The notes below the pieces were generated by a model, which saw nothing but the letters and a program-made list of their open reading frames with translations, searched no databases and was not told the origin of the DNA. Position numbers and translations under genes: made by a program. This document shows positions 1-6,962 of a stretch of DNA of 13,797 nucleotides, one piece after another. The first letter of the stretch is position 1, and the number at the start of each line of letters is the position of its first letter. This DNA comes from Tannerellaceae bacterium (GTDB taxonomy: Bacteria; Bacteroidota; Bacteroidia; Bacteroidales; Tannerellaceae), in contig JAITHO010000154.1 in the NCBI GenBank assembly GCA_031279915.1, positions 1-13,797 of the forward strand. The letters are read 5' to 3'.

Positions 1-222
1 CTGCAAATGCTGGAAGGAAAAAACGTTTGATTTTTCCGTCCAGCAATTGATTTTAGAAAAAAAACAAGTGTGTTTTCCGCCCAGCAAAATTTTTGGAGGA
101 AAAAACATTTGTGATCGGCATCCAGCAGATTTTAGACGAAAAAAACGAATTTCGTTGGGATTCGGCATTTTTTTAGGAGAGAACTAAAGCGTTTTTTCTT
201 CAAACAAAAGTTTTTTGCAGGA
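1..222. repeat. Degenerate ~41-bp tandem array (array 1)
   Basis: The motif CCAGCA recurs at 40, 81 and 122, exactly 41 bp apart. Weaker versions follow near 162 (TCGGCAT) and 201 (CAAACA), and a partial unit lies at 1-39. Each unit continues with an A/T-rich part, then a GGAGGAAAAAA-like purine run, then a T-rich stretch ending in TTTCCG. About five to six decayed copies are visible, and the array may extend left of the window. I see no protein-coding signal. The remainder up to the first gene (223-352) holds only the promoter annotated separately. Positions were counted by hand; the period is clear, the exact edges are not. Confidence 0.72.
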
Positions 223-281
223 GAGGAACTTTCATTCAGGGCTGGGAATAAGGGGAGGCGCTAAGGCATACTTGCTTCATA

Positions 282-314
282 TTTGAAGGAGTGAAGGGAA
301 TTTATTTATATTTG
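282..314 (+). promoter_or_regulatory. Bacteroidetes-type promoter for the META lipoprotein gene
   Basis: A -7 element TATATTTG at 307-314 fits the Bacteroidetes consensus TAnnTTTG perfectly. A TTTG at 282-285, 21 bp upstream, fits the -33 element. Transcription would start around 320-325, leaving about 30 nt before the ATG at 353. Assignment is by motif and spacing only. Confidence 0.65.
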
Positions 315-352
315 CGCTTGGTTATTAATGGATTTTTTAAACAATAATTCAA

Positions 353-805
353 ATGAAAAAGGTATTTTATTTCTGCCTGTGCATCATACTGTTGGGCAGT
401 TGCAAATCACAAAAAACAGTTGTTTCTTTTACAGATCTTGAGGGAGAATGGAGCGTGACGGAGCTGAGCGGAGTTGATCTTGCGAAGGCCGACGCCAAGC
501 CTAAGATGTCGTTCAATACTGCGGAGAAGCGGATGGCTGCCGATGCCGGATGCAACAATATCGCGGGCATGGCCGAGCTTACAACGAGCAATCCGAGCGC
601 AATTAAGTTCACGGGCGTGCTTGCAACGCGCAAATTTTGCTTGGAGAATATGGACAAAGAAACGGCTCTGCTCAAAGCTTTGGATAAGATTGAATCCTTC
701 GGAGCGGGCCCGGTATCGCCCTCGGCCGTTGCTTATGTGTTTTACGGAGCCGAAAAGGAGAAGCTATTTGTCATTGAAAGGGCAAAAGTCAGCGCACCCC
801 AATAG
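353..805 (+). CDS. META-domain (HslJ-like) lipoprotein
   Basis: This is a 150-aa protein with a lipoprotein signal (hydrophobic residues 4-14, lipobox LLGSC, lipidated Cys17), so it is probably anchored in the envelope. The mature part is a single META/HslJ-like domain. It opens with the typical LEGEWSVTEL segment (29-38), has GCNNIAG (66-72) at the usual GCN position, and TRKFC (92-96) at the position of the second conserved Cys. HslJ-type domains in other bacteria are linked to stress or novobiocin tolerance, but no biochemical role can be read here. The ATG at 353 is chosen because it gives a complete signal peptide and sits properly behind a promoter. The 3' end overlaps the convergent gene by 17 bp. 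Confidence 0.85.
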   Translation: MKKVFYFCLCIILLGSCKSQKTVVSFTDLEGEWSVTELSGVDLAKADAKPKMSFNTAEKRMAADAGCNNIAGMAELTTSNPSAIKFTGVLATRKFCLENMDKETALLKALDKIESFGAGPVSPSAVAYVFYGAEKEKLFVIERAKVSAPQ

Positions 806-1616
806 AAAAGTGGCCGCTCTTGAAGATGGGATAGACGACGGGATGAGGTTCGAGCCGCCCCTTGAAGTAGTTGAAGCGGTATTCTACGCCTCCTCCCATG
901 CCGAAGTTTTCGTTGAACATATACTCTAAAGCGCCTCCCAAGCTGCTGTGATTGAAGAAAGCGCCTTGCTGAACCCATGGATTCATGGCTCCGTCGCCGC
1001 TGTAAAGGGTATATCGGCCCCAGCCGCGCATGGCTACTTTGTCGGAGAATTGGTAGCGCGCATCGAGGGCTACTCCTCCCATAAGTTCGGGCGAGAGGTT
1101 CAGCGGAGTGTAGTAATTGCCGGCAAAGATGCCTCCAGCTATCGTTAGATTGTTGTGCTGCCATGCGAGTTGCGTTGTGAGATCGGCTTGTCCGCCAAAG
1201 AGAGGCCAGGTGGATTTCCGTCCGTAAGTGAGCAAGGCCATATTATCGCCGAGCATCATGACTTCGGTTTCGCTGAAGTCGAGAGCGGTGGGCGATACGC
1301 GGGCCATCATTGGCATATAGGGGTTAAAGAATGGAGCGTAGGCTGAGGATAGTACATGAAGGTTGATAGGCAAGTTGGCAAGGGATGCAGAAGATGCAAC
1401 GCCTTGATTGGCGATGAATGGCGATGGCTTCTGATCGTCGGCCTTGGTGAAGGCTACGCCGACGGAGGGCTCGAGCTTGAGGTTATAATCATGAAATGGC
1501 GGAATGCTGAACGGTCGGCCGTCTTTGTCGAACATAAGTTCGCCGGGTAGCTGCGCATGGATGGCGGATGAGAGGATAATGAGGGCTATGCTGTGCAATA
1601 GTACGTTTGGTTTCAT
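789..1616 (-). CDS. Putative outer-membrane beta-barrel protein (hypothetical)
   Basis: This 275-aa protein has a clear Sec signal peptide (MKPNVLLHSIALIILSSAIHAQ, cleavage after HA-Q likely). The open frame reaches back to 1736, but the ATG at 1616 gives the signal peptide and lies just downstream of a TATATTTG promoter element, so it is preferred. The mature protein shows alternating hydrophobic/aromatic strands with Gly- and Asn-rich turns (for example GGVALDARYQFSDKVAMRG and GGALEYMFNENFGMGGGVEY). The last strand ends in GVR, as expected of a small outer-membrane barrel. I do not recognise a named family; the barrel assignment is inference from composition and pattern. The gene is convergent with the META lipoprotein and ends inside its last codons. 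Confidence 0.75.
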   Translation of the reverse strand: MKPNVLLHSIALIILSSAIHAQLPGELMFDKDGRPFSIPPFHDYNLKLEPSVGVAFTKADDQKPSPFIANQGVASSASLANLPINLHVLSSAYAPFFNPYMPMMARVSPTALDFSETEVMMLGDNMALLTYGRKSTWPLFGGQADLTTQLAWQHNNLTIAGGIFAGNYYTPLNLSPELMGGVALDARYQFSDKVAMRGWGRYTLYSGDGAMNPWVQQGAFFNHSSLGGALEYMFNENFGMGGGVEYRFNYFKGRLEPHPVVYPIFKSGHFSIGVR

Positions 1617-1640
1617 AATGTTTAAGAATTTGTTTAGTTG

Positions 1641-1648
1641 CAAATATA
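1641..1648 (-). promoter_or_regulatory. -7 element of the barrel-protein gene
   Basis: Read on the minus strand, 1648-1641 is TATATTTG, a perfect TAnnTTTG. It lies 24 bp upstream of the ATG at 1616 and only 12 bp from the divergent ATG at 1660. No convincing -33 TTTG is visible. Confidence 0.55.
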
Positions 1649-1659
1649 CGATTTGAGGT

Positions 1660-2280
1660 ATGCTTCTGAAAATATATCCTGAGAACCCTAATCGGCGAGC
1701 GATCGACAAGGTGGTCGATGCTCTGCGCGCAGGCAAGCTGGTGATCTATCCAACGGATACGGTTTACGCCATGGGATGCGATGCGATGAACGTGCGGGCG
1801 GTGGAGGAGATCTGTCGGATTAAAGGCATAGATCCCCGAAGGCATAACCTCTCGATTATTTGCTATGACTTGTCGAATATAAGCGAGTATGCAAAGGTTA
1901 GCACTCCCGCCTTCAAGCTGATGCGCAAATACCTGCCGGGCCCTTTCACCTTTATCCTCCCAACCGGAAGCGAATTGCCACGGATATACAAGAGCAAAAA
2001 AGAGGTCGGAATCAGAATCCCCGACAACAACATCCTTCGTGCGATAGTGCAGGAACTTGGCAACCCTATCCTCACCACATCAGTGCACGATGACGACGAA
2101 TACATCGAATACACCACCGATCCCGAACTAATTCACGAGCGATACGAATCGATTGTCGACATTGTAATCGACGGCGGATTCGGATCGGCTGAACCCTCCA
2201 CCGTAGTTAATTGCACCTCCGATCCCTTCGAGATCATCAGGCAAGGTAAAGGAGTGATTCCGGGATTCCCTGGCGCCTAA
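1660..2280 (+). CDS. yciO: YciO/YrdC/Sua5-family threonylcarbamoyl-AMP synthase-like protein
   Basis: This 206-aa single-domain protein belongs to the YrdC/Sua5/YciO fold. Visible motifs include YPTDTVYAMGCDA (30-42), the KG-DPRRHNLSIIC stretch (about 55-68), PGPFTFIL (93-100), GIRIPD (117-122) and EPSTVV (178-183). TsaC/Sua5 members make threonylcarbamoyl-AMP for the tRNA t6A37 modification. The short length and the MLLKIYPENPN start resemble the YciO branch, whose precise role is less certain. The ATG at 1660 is only 43 bp from the divergent gene start. The DUF4349 lipoprotein gene follows after 12 bp, so the two are probably cotranscribed. Confidence 0.9.
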   Translation: MLLKIYPENPNRRAIDKVVDALRAGKLVIYPTDTVYAMGCDAMNVRAVEEICRIKGIDPRRHNLSIICYDLSNISEYAKVSTPAFKLMRKYLPGPFTFILPTGSELPRIYKSKKEVGIRIPDNNILRAIVQELGNPILTTSVHDDDEYIEYTTDPELIHERYESIVDIVIDGGFGSAEPSTVVNCTSDPFEIIRQGKGVIPGFPGA

Positions 2281-2292
2281 CATTATAATAGT

Positions 2293-3258
2293 ATGAAAAG
2301 AAAAGATCTGATTACAGCCATTGCGGCTCTGATAGCAAGCGCAATCATGCTCTCGTGCGGACAAAATCGCAGATCGGAAGCTGCATTCGCCTCCGATGAT
2401 GCTCTGATAGGGGAGGCCGACGTTGAAATGAAGCTTGCAGAGAGCTCCAACGAGCAGCTCGTAACCTCCATGGCAGCTATCGCTTCTGACGACACTACGC
2501 GCAAGTTCGTCAGAACGGCTAAGCTGAAATTCCGCGTGAAGGATGTTCTCGCATCAACTTATGATGTTGAAAACATCGCAGTGAGTCAGGGAGGATTCGT
2601 TCTGTCATCGCGCATCGACAACCGAATCGACCGCGTTACGACAACCAACGTCAGCCGTGATTCGGCAGTCGAAACCACCTACTACCGGCTCGAATGCAGC
2701 ATCGCATTGAGAGTGCCCGCCGCAAATCTCGATCGCACGCTTCGCGACATATCGCGCAACATCGAACAACTCGAATATCGCGATATCCAGGCAACCGACG
2801 TAACCTTAAACATCCAAAGCAACTCTCTCGCCCGCAAGCGAGAGCTGCGAAGCGCCGAACGGGCCGAGCAAGCGATAAGCCGAGCGCGCAATAGCTCCGG
2901 CGCAGGCAGCTCCACGAGTCCGGAAGAGCTCGCGCGAAGCAGCGAAGAGAGAGCCGATGCGGCAATGCTGAACAATCTGCAATTGGCCGATCAAATAGCA
3001 TACGCGAGCATCACCGTCAGCATCTTCCAGCGAGATCTCTTGAAGCGAGAAACCTTGCCGCGCGAGCAGAGCCTCGGATCTTATCGCCCAAACCTTGGCG
3101 CCAGGATTGCCGATGCCTTCCGCGATGGCTGGATGATGGCCGAAGTATTGCTGCTGCTCATTGTTAAGCTATGGGCGCTGATCGCAATGGTTGCCGTGGG
3201 CTATCTCATTTGGAGATATACGCGGAAGCGTTCAGGGAAAGAGGATAGGCGCGAATGA
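2293..3258 (+). CDS. DUF4349 lipoprotein with C-terminal membrane helix
   Basis: This 321-aa protein starts with a lipoprotein signal (lipobox IMLSC, Cys22). The DUF4349 core begins near residue 70 with TRKFVRTAKLKFRVKDV and continues through a segment containing SQGGFVLSSRIDNR. Residues about 174-240 are Arg/Glu/Ala-rich and probably form a coiled coil (RKRELRSAERAEQAISRAR, later EELARSSEERADAAM). It ends with one strong membrane segment at about 284-308 followed by a basic tail (RYTRKRSGKEDRR), giving an envelope protein with lipid and helix anchors. DUF4349 proteins have no established function. It lies 12 bp behind the YciO gene and is followed by a terminator, so the two form a short operon. 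Confidence 0.87.
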   Translation: MKRKDLITAIAALIASAIMLSCGQNRRSEAAFASDDALIGEADVEMKLAESSNEQLVTSMAAIASDDTTRKFVRTAKLKFRVKDVLASTYDVENIAVSQGGFVLSSRIDNRIDRVTTTNVSRDSAVETTYYRLECSIALRVPAANLDRTLRDISRNIEQLEYRDIQATDVTLNIQSNSLARKRELRSAERAEQAISRARNSSGAGSSTSPEELARSSEERADAAMLNNLQLADQIAYASITVSIFQRDLLKRETLPREQSLGSYRPNLGARIADAFRDGWMMAEVLLLLIVKLWALIAMVAVGYLIWRYTRKRSGKEDRRE

Positions 3259-3280
3259 GCATCGCTCGGCGCAGAAGGAT

Positions 3281-3316
3281 GGGCCGTTTGCTTGCCGAGT
3301 GAGCGGCCCGTCTTTT
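3281..3316 (+). terminator. Stem-loop terminator after DUF4349
   Basis: GGGCCG at 3281-3286 pairs with CGGCCC at 3304-3309, followed by GTCTTTTG. An alternative stem, GCTCGGC (3264-3270) with GCCGAGT (3294-3300), overlaps the loop. It ends the yciO-DUF4349 unit. The T run is short, so intrinsic termination is likely but not certain. Confidence 0.6.
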
Positions 3317-3343
3317 GCCTCTCGCAGTTTTTGCGTATGTTTG
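3313..3343 (+). promoter_or_regulatory. Promoter of the NigD-like gene
   Basis: TTTTG at 3313-3317 and TATGTTTG at 3336-3343 (perfect TAnnTTTG) are 18 bp apart, close to the Bacteroidetes -33/-7 layout. The -33 element coincides with the T tract of the preceding terminator. The ATG is 27 bp downstream at 3371. Confidence 0.6.
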
Positions 3344-3370
3344 TCAGCATACATTATATAATTTATTGAG

Positions 3371-4075
3371 ATGAAGGCAAACAATTACATCATAATAGCA
3401 TTGATAGCCGCGATAGCTTTCGCGTGCTTGGGAGAAAGCGGCAACAAGATTCAGGTTGGCAACTATCCGGGAGTCGTCGGACGGCATGGCGATAGCGTTT
3501 TCATTTATCTGAAGGGGAACGAAAGGGTTTATGCAGCCACTGGAGCCGGATCGCTCAACCCCAACGACTGCGTCTTGATTGATTTCCTGCTGGATTACAG
3601 CAAGGCAGAGAATGCAGATTCAGGCCGCATCAAGGGATTCCTGACCATCGATCTGCGACGGGCGGCTCCTGTGCAGCAGTTCCCCTTGCTGACGGTTGAG
3701 CAAGATACGTTGACGGCGATGCCCGGCGAGCGGATGCTGTTGGCGGCTCTCGGACAGCATGCCTTTATCAAGGATAAGTTCTTCTTCTTCACTAGCCATC
3801 CGGCAGATAGCTTGCCGCTGCAGTTCGATCTGTATTGCGACCTGCAGAGCCCCAGGATCGATAATGTATACGACCTCTATCTCAGGATAGCTCCCGTACC
3901 TGAAGCTCAGAAGGCAACTCAAGCCGTGAACAGAACGACGGCTTTCGCCTTGGATGCCTTAAGCAGCCGGGAGGCCGACTCGCTTTTCTTCCGGATACGC
4001 TATGTCAACCGGATTAACGAGCAGCCGCCAACGCTTTCCTGGGCTGCAACCGAGGTGTACCGCTTCGGCAAATAG
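3371..4075 (+). CDS. NigD-like putative lipoprotein
   Basis: This 234-aa protein has a hydrophobic N-terminal signal (residues 5-18) ending in a lipobox-like FACL with Cys19. The mature part starts with a short beta-rich segment (VGNYPGVVGRHGDSVFIYLKGNERVYAA), then ILI-like NPNDCVLIDFLLDY, then a longer beta-sandwich-like region. This layout, N-terminal OB-like plus C-terminal domain in about 230 residues, resembles the NigD-like family of Bacteroidetes lipoproteins, but the match is by general pattern, not a diagnostic motif. It is monocistronic, with its own promoter and terminator-separated from the upstream unit. It converges on the DUF1848 gene with only 8 bp between the stops and no visible terminator. 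Confidence 0.6.
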   Translation: MKANNYIIIALIAAIAFACLGESGNKIQVGNYPGVVGRHGDSVFIYLKGNERVYAATGAGSLNPNDCVLIDFLLDYSKAENADSGRIKGFLTIDLRRAAPVQQFPLLTVEQDTLTAMPGERMLLAALGQHAFIKDKFFFFTSHPADSLPLQFDLYCDLQSPRIDNVYDLYLRIAPVPEAQKATQAVNRTTAFALDALSSREADSLFFRIRYVNRINEQPPTLSWAATEVYRFGK

Positions 4076-4083
4076 CTCCCCGC

Positions 4084-4980
4084 CTAAGCATTGGCGTAGC
4101 AATACAGGCATCCATAGCCGCAGGCGCCATACTCCCCAATATCTTTCGACGGAATACAGCGGCAATGAGGTCGCTGACCGCTATCCTTCCTCCAGCCGGA
4201 GGCAAGGAAGCTTTGCAGCGCGCGATCTTCGGGGAAGAGGCGGGCGAGGAGATCGCCGTCGATGCAGCTATTGTGCGCTATACCGTAGGCGGATAGATCG
4301 ACGGCTTCGGCACAGCTGGCTACGCTGATGCGATGCTGCTCTCCGATGAGGCGGAGGCCCTCGGCGATGAGGCGGAGGTCGCTGGCATCGAAGTCGCGCC
4401 AGGATATTCCGTGGCGATGCAATCTCGCTCTGACGCGACGGTAGCATGCAATGTCGGCGAAGCTAAACACCAGCTTCTCTGTATATCCGCAGAGCTTGGC
4501 GGCGATGTTGTTTATGCGGTCAAGGAGGGCCGATGCTGTCAGATCGCCCGCAAGCAGTAGGGGATCGAACCTCCAGATGACGGCGGCGAAGCCTATCGCA
4601 TCGACCATGCGCCGGAAAGTTTCGATGCGAACGGACAGCGGCGGGAGATAGGGCTCGAAGGCCTCCCTCTCATAATCATTCAGCGTATAATGCAGGCAGG
4701 CATTCAGGTTCATGGCCTTCAGCTGCGGGAGATAGGGCAAAAGCGGAGCCGGATGCTTTGACCAGAACCAAACAAGCCTTGCCCGAGCGTAGGCAACGTA
4801 CTGCATCCGCCCATTAAAAGGATTACGCCACTGGGTGTAGCCCTCCCTCAAGCCGGCAAAGAAGCGTTCGGCATGGAAGGCCGGAATATCCGTAGCGCGA
4901 CTGGCCGAAATAATTAGGGGAGCGATAGCCTCGGCCTGCTCCCCCTGTCGGTTGATAATTGTGATGCGTTCCCACCTCAT
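4084..4980 (-). CDS. DUF1848 protein with C-terminal radical-SAM-like Cys cluster
   Basis: This 298-aa protein is from the ATG at 4980. An upstream in-frame start at 5013 would only add residues that lie over the preceding gene. The N-terminal segment LIISASRATDIPAFHAERF (about 22-40) is the family hallmark, followed by an apparent alpha/beta region with WRFDPLLL. The last 26 residues contain HCRC (Cys273, Cys275) and then Cys287-X3-Cys291-X2-Cys294, the spacing of a radical-SAM iron-sulfur site but at the extreme C terminus. DUF1848 is functionally uncharacterised; its C-terminal Cys cluster is known to resemble that of radical SAM proteins. The start codon overlaps the stop of the YkvA-like gene in ATGA, implying coupled translation. 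Confidence 0.88.
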   Translation of the reverse strand: MRWERITIINRQGEQAEAIAPLIISASRATDIPAFHAERFFAGLREGYTQWRNPFNGRMQYVAYARARLVWFWSKHPAPLLPYLPQLKAMNLNACLHYTLNDYEREAFEPYLPPLSVRIETFRRMVDAIGFAAVIWRFDPLLLAGDLTASALLDRINNIAAKLCGYTEKLVFSFADIACYRRVRARLHRHGISWRDFDASDLRLIAEGLRLIGEQHRISVASCAEAVDLSAYGIAHNSCIDGDLLARLFPEDRALQSFLASGWRKDSGQRPHCRCIPSKDIGEYGACGYGCLYCYANA

Positions 4981-5327
4981 GCGCCGGCGGTTTGGGCTTC
5001 GTCGGGAAACCACTGCCGGAGAGTGTCGTCGGCCTCGCGTTCTATTTCAGGAGTGACATGCCGAGAGACTCGGTTATACGCAAGCATGATAGCCGCTCCC
5101 TCGTCGAGCAAGCCCAGTATCGGAATGCTATTCGGGATAATGTTGATGGGGAGGGCTATATAAGCCAAAGCGCCAATGATTGCCGCCTTATCGCCGGAGG
5201 GCGTTTCGGGATTTTTCAGCACATAATACATCAAGAGCAGCGGACGGGCCGCCACTTTGCCTGCCTTGCGGGCATACTTAGAGATATTCTCCCAGATATT
5301 AGCCATGTTTGGATCTGATGTGTTCAT
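4977..5327 (-). CDS. YkvA-like DUF1232 membrane protein
   Basis: This 116-aa protein is from the ATG at 5327; an alternative ATG at 5306 would give 109 aa. It carries the DUF1232/YkvA core: YYVLKNPETPSGDKAAI, then ALAYIALPINIIPNSIPILGLLDEGAA, where the P-x-D/N-x-IP and GLLDE motifs are recognisable. The core is a hydrophobic hairpin probably inserted in the membrane. The family function is unknown. A perfect TAnnTTTG element at 5377-5370 (minus) lies about 43 bp upstream, so it may be transcribed separately from the kinase gene that ends 75 bp before its ATG. Its stop overlaps the DUF1848 start. Confidence 0.85.
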   Translation of the reverse strand: MNTSDPNMANIWENISKYARKAGKVAARPLLLMYYVLKNPETPSGDKAAIIGALAYIALPINIIPNSIPILGLLDEGAAIMLAYNRVSRHVTPEIEREADDTLRQWFPDEAQTAGA

Positions 5328-5369
5328 CTTCGATAATAATTTTAATGGGTTGAACGATATTGTTGCGAG

Positions 5370-5377
5370 CAAATATA
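5370..5377 (-). promoter_or_regulatory. -7 element for YkvA-DUF1848
   Basis: On the minus strand 5377-5370 reads TATATTTG, a perfect TAnnTTTG, 43 bp before the ATG at 5327. No TTTG is visible at -33. It lies in the 75-bp gap after the kinase stop. Confidence 0.55.
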
Positions 5378-5402
5378 CCGAATTTGTTTCGTCTCCCACC
5401 TA

Positions 5403-6278
5403 TTAATGGTCTCGCCAAAATGCGTGGTAGCGAGCCAGCCCCTCCATAGGGCTCTGTTCGATGGCTGCGATCTTAAGGGATAGCGAGCGAGCAGCCGCCC
5501 GCAGCACATCGGCAAAGTGATACGCTATGGAGCCTGCAAAACACAATGGCTCGGCCGCATACCCTGCATATTTCAAGACATTACGCTCCAGAAAGCTGCG
5601 AAAAGCTTCGAGTACAAGCGCCCGAATCTCCGGTTCATGCAGGTTCTCGCGCAGGAAGGGGGCGAAACCGGCAAGGTATCGGCTGGGAAATGGGCGCGAG
5701 TATGTATGCTCCAAAACGTCGGCCTGCGTCGCCCCCCATTCAGTAAGGAGCCTGGCCGACATCCGCACCGACAAATTGCGCTTGAAATGCTCGCCCAGCA
5801 GCAGCTTGCCAAGCGAAGCCCCGCTGCCTTCATCCCCCAAAATAAAGCCCATAGCCGGCACCTGATCAATAATTCCCCGACCATCATACAGGCAAGAGTT
5901 CGAGCCGGTGCCAAGTATACACGCAATGCCGCGCCTCATGCCCAGCAATCCTCTTGCCGCCCCCAGCATATCGCTCTCCACCTGCGCCGGAGCATTAAAG
6001 CAGGCCGCCATGCAGGCCGCCATTGCCGCATTCTTAGCCGCCGAACCGCATCCGGCCCCATAAAAGTACAGCGATTCAATGCGCCGATCGCCCAGCTCGG
6101 GAAGCACGCTGGCCTTCAGAATGGCCTCCATCTCAGCCGCCGTTTGAAAGTACGGATTCATACCCGCCGAGCTCAGCCGCATGACCAAATCGCTCCCGCA
6201 GGCAAGGCCCCAATCCGTGCGCGTGGAGCCGCCGTCGGCTATCAGCACAAGCCCCTTATCTTTTTCAAATTCTTTCAT
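5403..6278 (-). CDS. BadF/BadG-family ATPase, N-acetylglucosamine kinase-like
   Basis: This 291-aa protein has the ASKHA (actin/sugar kinase) fold. From the ATG at 6278, the phosphate-1 motif is at 13-22 (IADGGSTRTD), phosphate-2 at 121-128 (ILGTGSNS), and GDEGSGASLG at 148-157, all typical of the BadF/BadG/BcrA group that includes N-acetylglucosamine kinases. Near the C terminus CFAGSIAYHF matches the adenosine motif region. It most likely phosphorylates an amino sugar, probably GlcNAc from wall recycling, but the exact substrate is inference. The frame also opens with a TTG at 6287, three codons earlier; the ATG is preferred. A perfect TAnnTTTG lies 54 bp upstream. Confidence 0.87.
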   Translation of the reverse strand: MKEFEKDKGLVLIADGGSTRTDWGLACGSDLVMRLSSAGMNPYFQTAAEMEAILKASVLPELGDRRIESLYFYGAGCGSAAKNAAMAACMAACFNAPAQVESDMLGAARGLLGMRRGIACILGTGSNSCLYDGRGIIDQVPAMGFILGDEGSGASLGKLLLGEHFKRNLSVRMSARLLTEWGATQADVLEHTYSRPFPSRYLAGFAPFLRENLHEPEIRALVLEAFRSFLERNVLKYAGYAAEPLCFAGSIAYHFADVLRAAARSLSLKIAAIEQSPMEGLARYHAFWRDH

Positions 6279-6331
6279 GATGATCAAAAGTTTTTTTCTT
6301 ATACATTATATATATACTTCCTTAAGGGAGG

Positions 6332-6339
6332 CAAAGATA
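6332..6339 (-). promoter_or_regulatory. -7 element of the kinase gene
   Basis: Minus-strand 6339-6332 reads TATCTTTG (TAnnTTTG). The predicted start near 6325 leaves a leader of about 45 nt. The element sits just outside the first unit of the 42-bp array. No clear -33 TTTG is seen. Confidence 0.55.
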
Positions 6340-6362
6340 CTTCCCAAATTACGATTAAAATG

Positions 6363-6911
6363 CACAGGGGGAGATTTGGCCGGATAATTTGTGGGCAAAA
6401 CTACCGGCGTAGGAAAGCTCAATTCAACATTTTTACCGGATCTCACGGCGTATGAAACCTCCAAAACAAAAAAAGTTGGCTTTCTCACGGCGTAGGATTG
6501 GGCCAAAACAACTTTTTGAGGCTTTCTCACGGCGAGTTATTCAAAGATAACGTTTGATTGGTGTATTTGCTCGGCGATATAGAGCTCCAAAACTTTGTTT
6601 TGGGGGGGTCGCACGGCTCTGGAGCCCGAAAATTGGGAAAAATGTATAAATCCTACGGCGTGAGAAAGCTCCAAAACGTTGTGGCGGAGTTTTCGTACGC
6701 CGTGAGATTAGCCGAAAAAAACGTTTTGGAGCTTTCTCACGCCGTAGGATTTGCTGATAAAAGTGTTTTGTTGATTTCATACGGCGTAGGATTGGCCGAT
6801 ATGTTGTGGGGGAGGTTTCCCTCGGCGGGGGATTGGGCCGAAAAGTTGTGGGGGAGATTTCCCTCGGTGAGAAATCGGGAGAATAATTGGCGGGCAAATC
6901 CTCGTAAGGCG
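6363..6911. repeat. 42-bp degenerate tandem array (array 2)
   Basis: A node resembling CTCACGGCGTAGGA recurs with the cggcg core starting at 6405, 6446, 6488, 6530, 6572, 6614, 6656, 6698, 6740, 6782, 6823, 6865 and, weakly, 6907. A further unit lies at about 6363. Nearly all steps are exactly 42 bp; the exceptions are 41. Between nodes the sequence alternates between forms like GGATTGGCCAAAAC and its rough complement GCTCCAAAACGTTGTGG, so units occur in both orientations. Nodes are conserved while the linkers vary. Because 42 is a multiple of 3, both strands stay open for long stretches and read as 14-residue repeats, but there is no start context or signal peptide that suggests a gene. It fills the divergent gap between the kinase and the efflux channel. 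Confidence 0.88.
6648..6752. repeat. Perfect 33-bp inverted repeat inside array 2
   Basis: Positions 6648-6680 are the exact reverse complement of 6720-6752, with a 39-bp spacer (6681-6719). Each arm contains one node (starting TCCTACGGCG and ending CGCCGTAGGA); a third node sits in the spacer, almost at the centre of symmetry. The identity is far higher than between other units of the array. Confidence 0.88.
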
Positions 6912-6962
6912 AAAGAGATGCCTCTGCTCTACAAATTATCCCTTTAATTGCTATATTGCGGC

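Noticed and set aside
4077..4083. Terminator between the convergent NigD-like and DUF1848 genes
   Set aside because: Only 8 bp separate the stops and no stem-loop with a T run could be found across them.
5517..6455. 312-codon open frame antisense to the sugar kinase gene
   Set aside because: The minus-strand frame has clear ATPase motifs. The antisense product is basic, Arg/His/Gln-rich and without recognisable domains, typical of a shadow frame in GC-rich coding sequence.
6363..6911. CRISPR array
   Set aside because: Units have no block of identical repeats separated by unique spacers; conservation is graded, orientation alternates, and no cas gene is present.
6558..6947. Open frame of 129 codons on the plus strand and one of 118 codons on the minus strand (6541-6897), both reading as 14-residue repeats
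   Set aside because: The frames stay open because the 42-bp period is a multiple of three. Both strands are open at once, there is no promoter, signal peptide or family resemblance, and the array slips to 41 bp in places.
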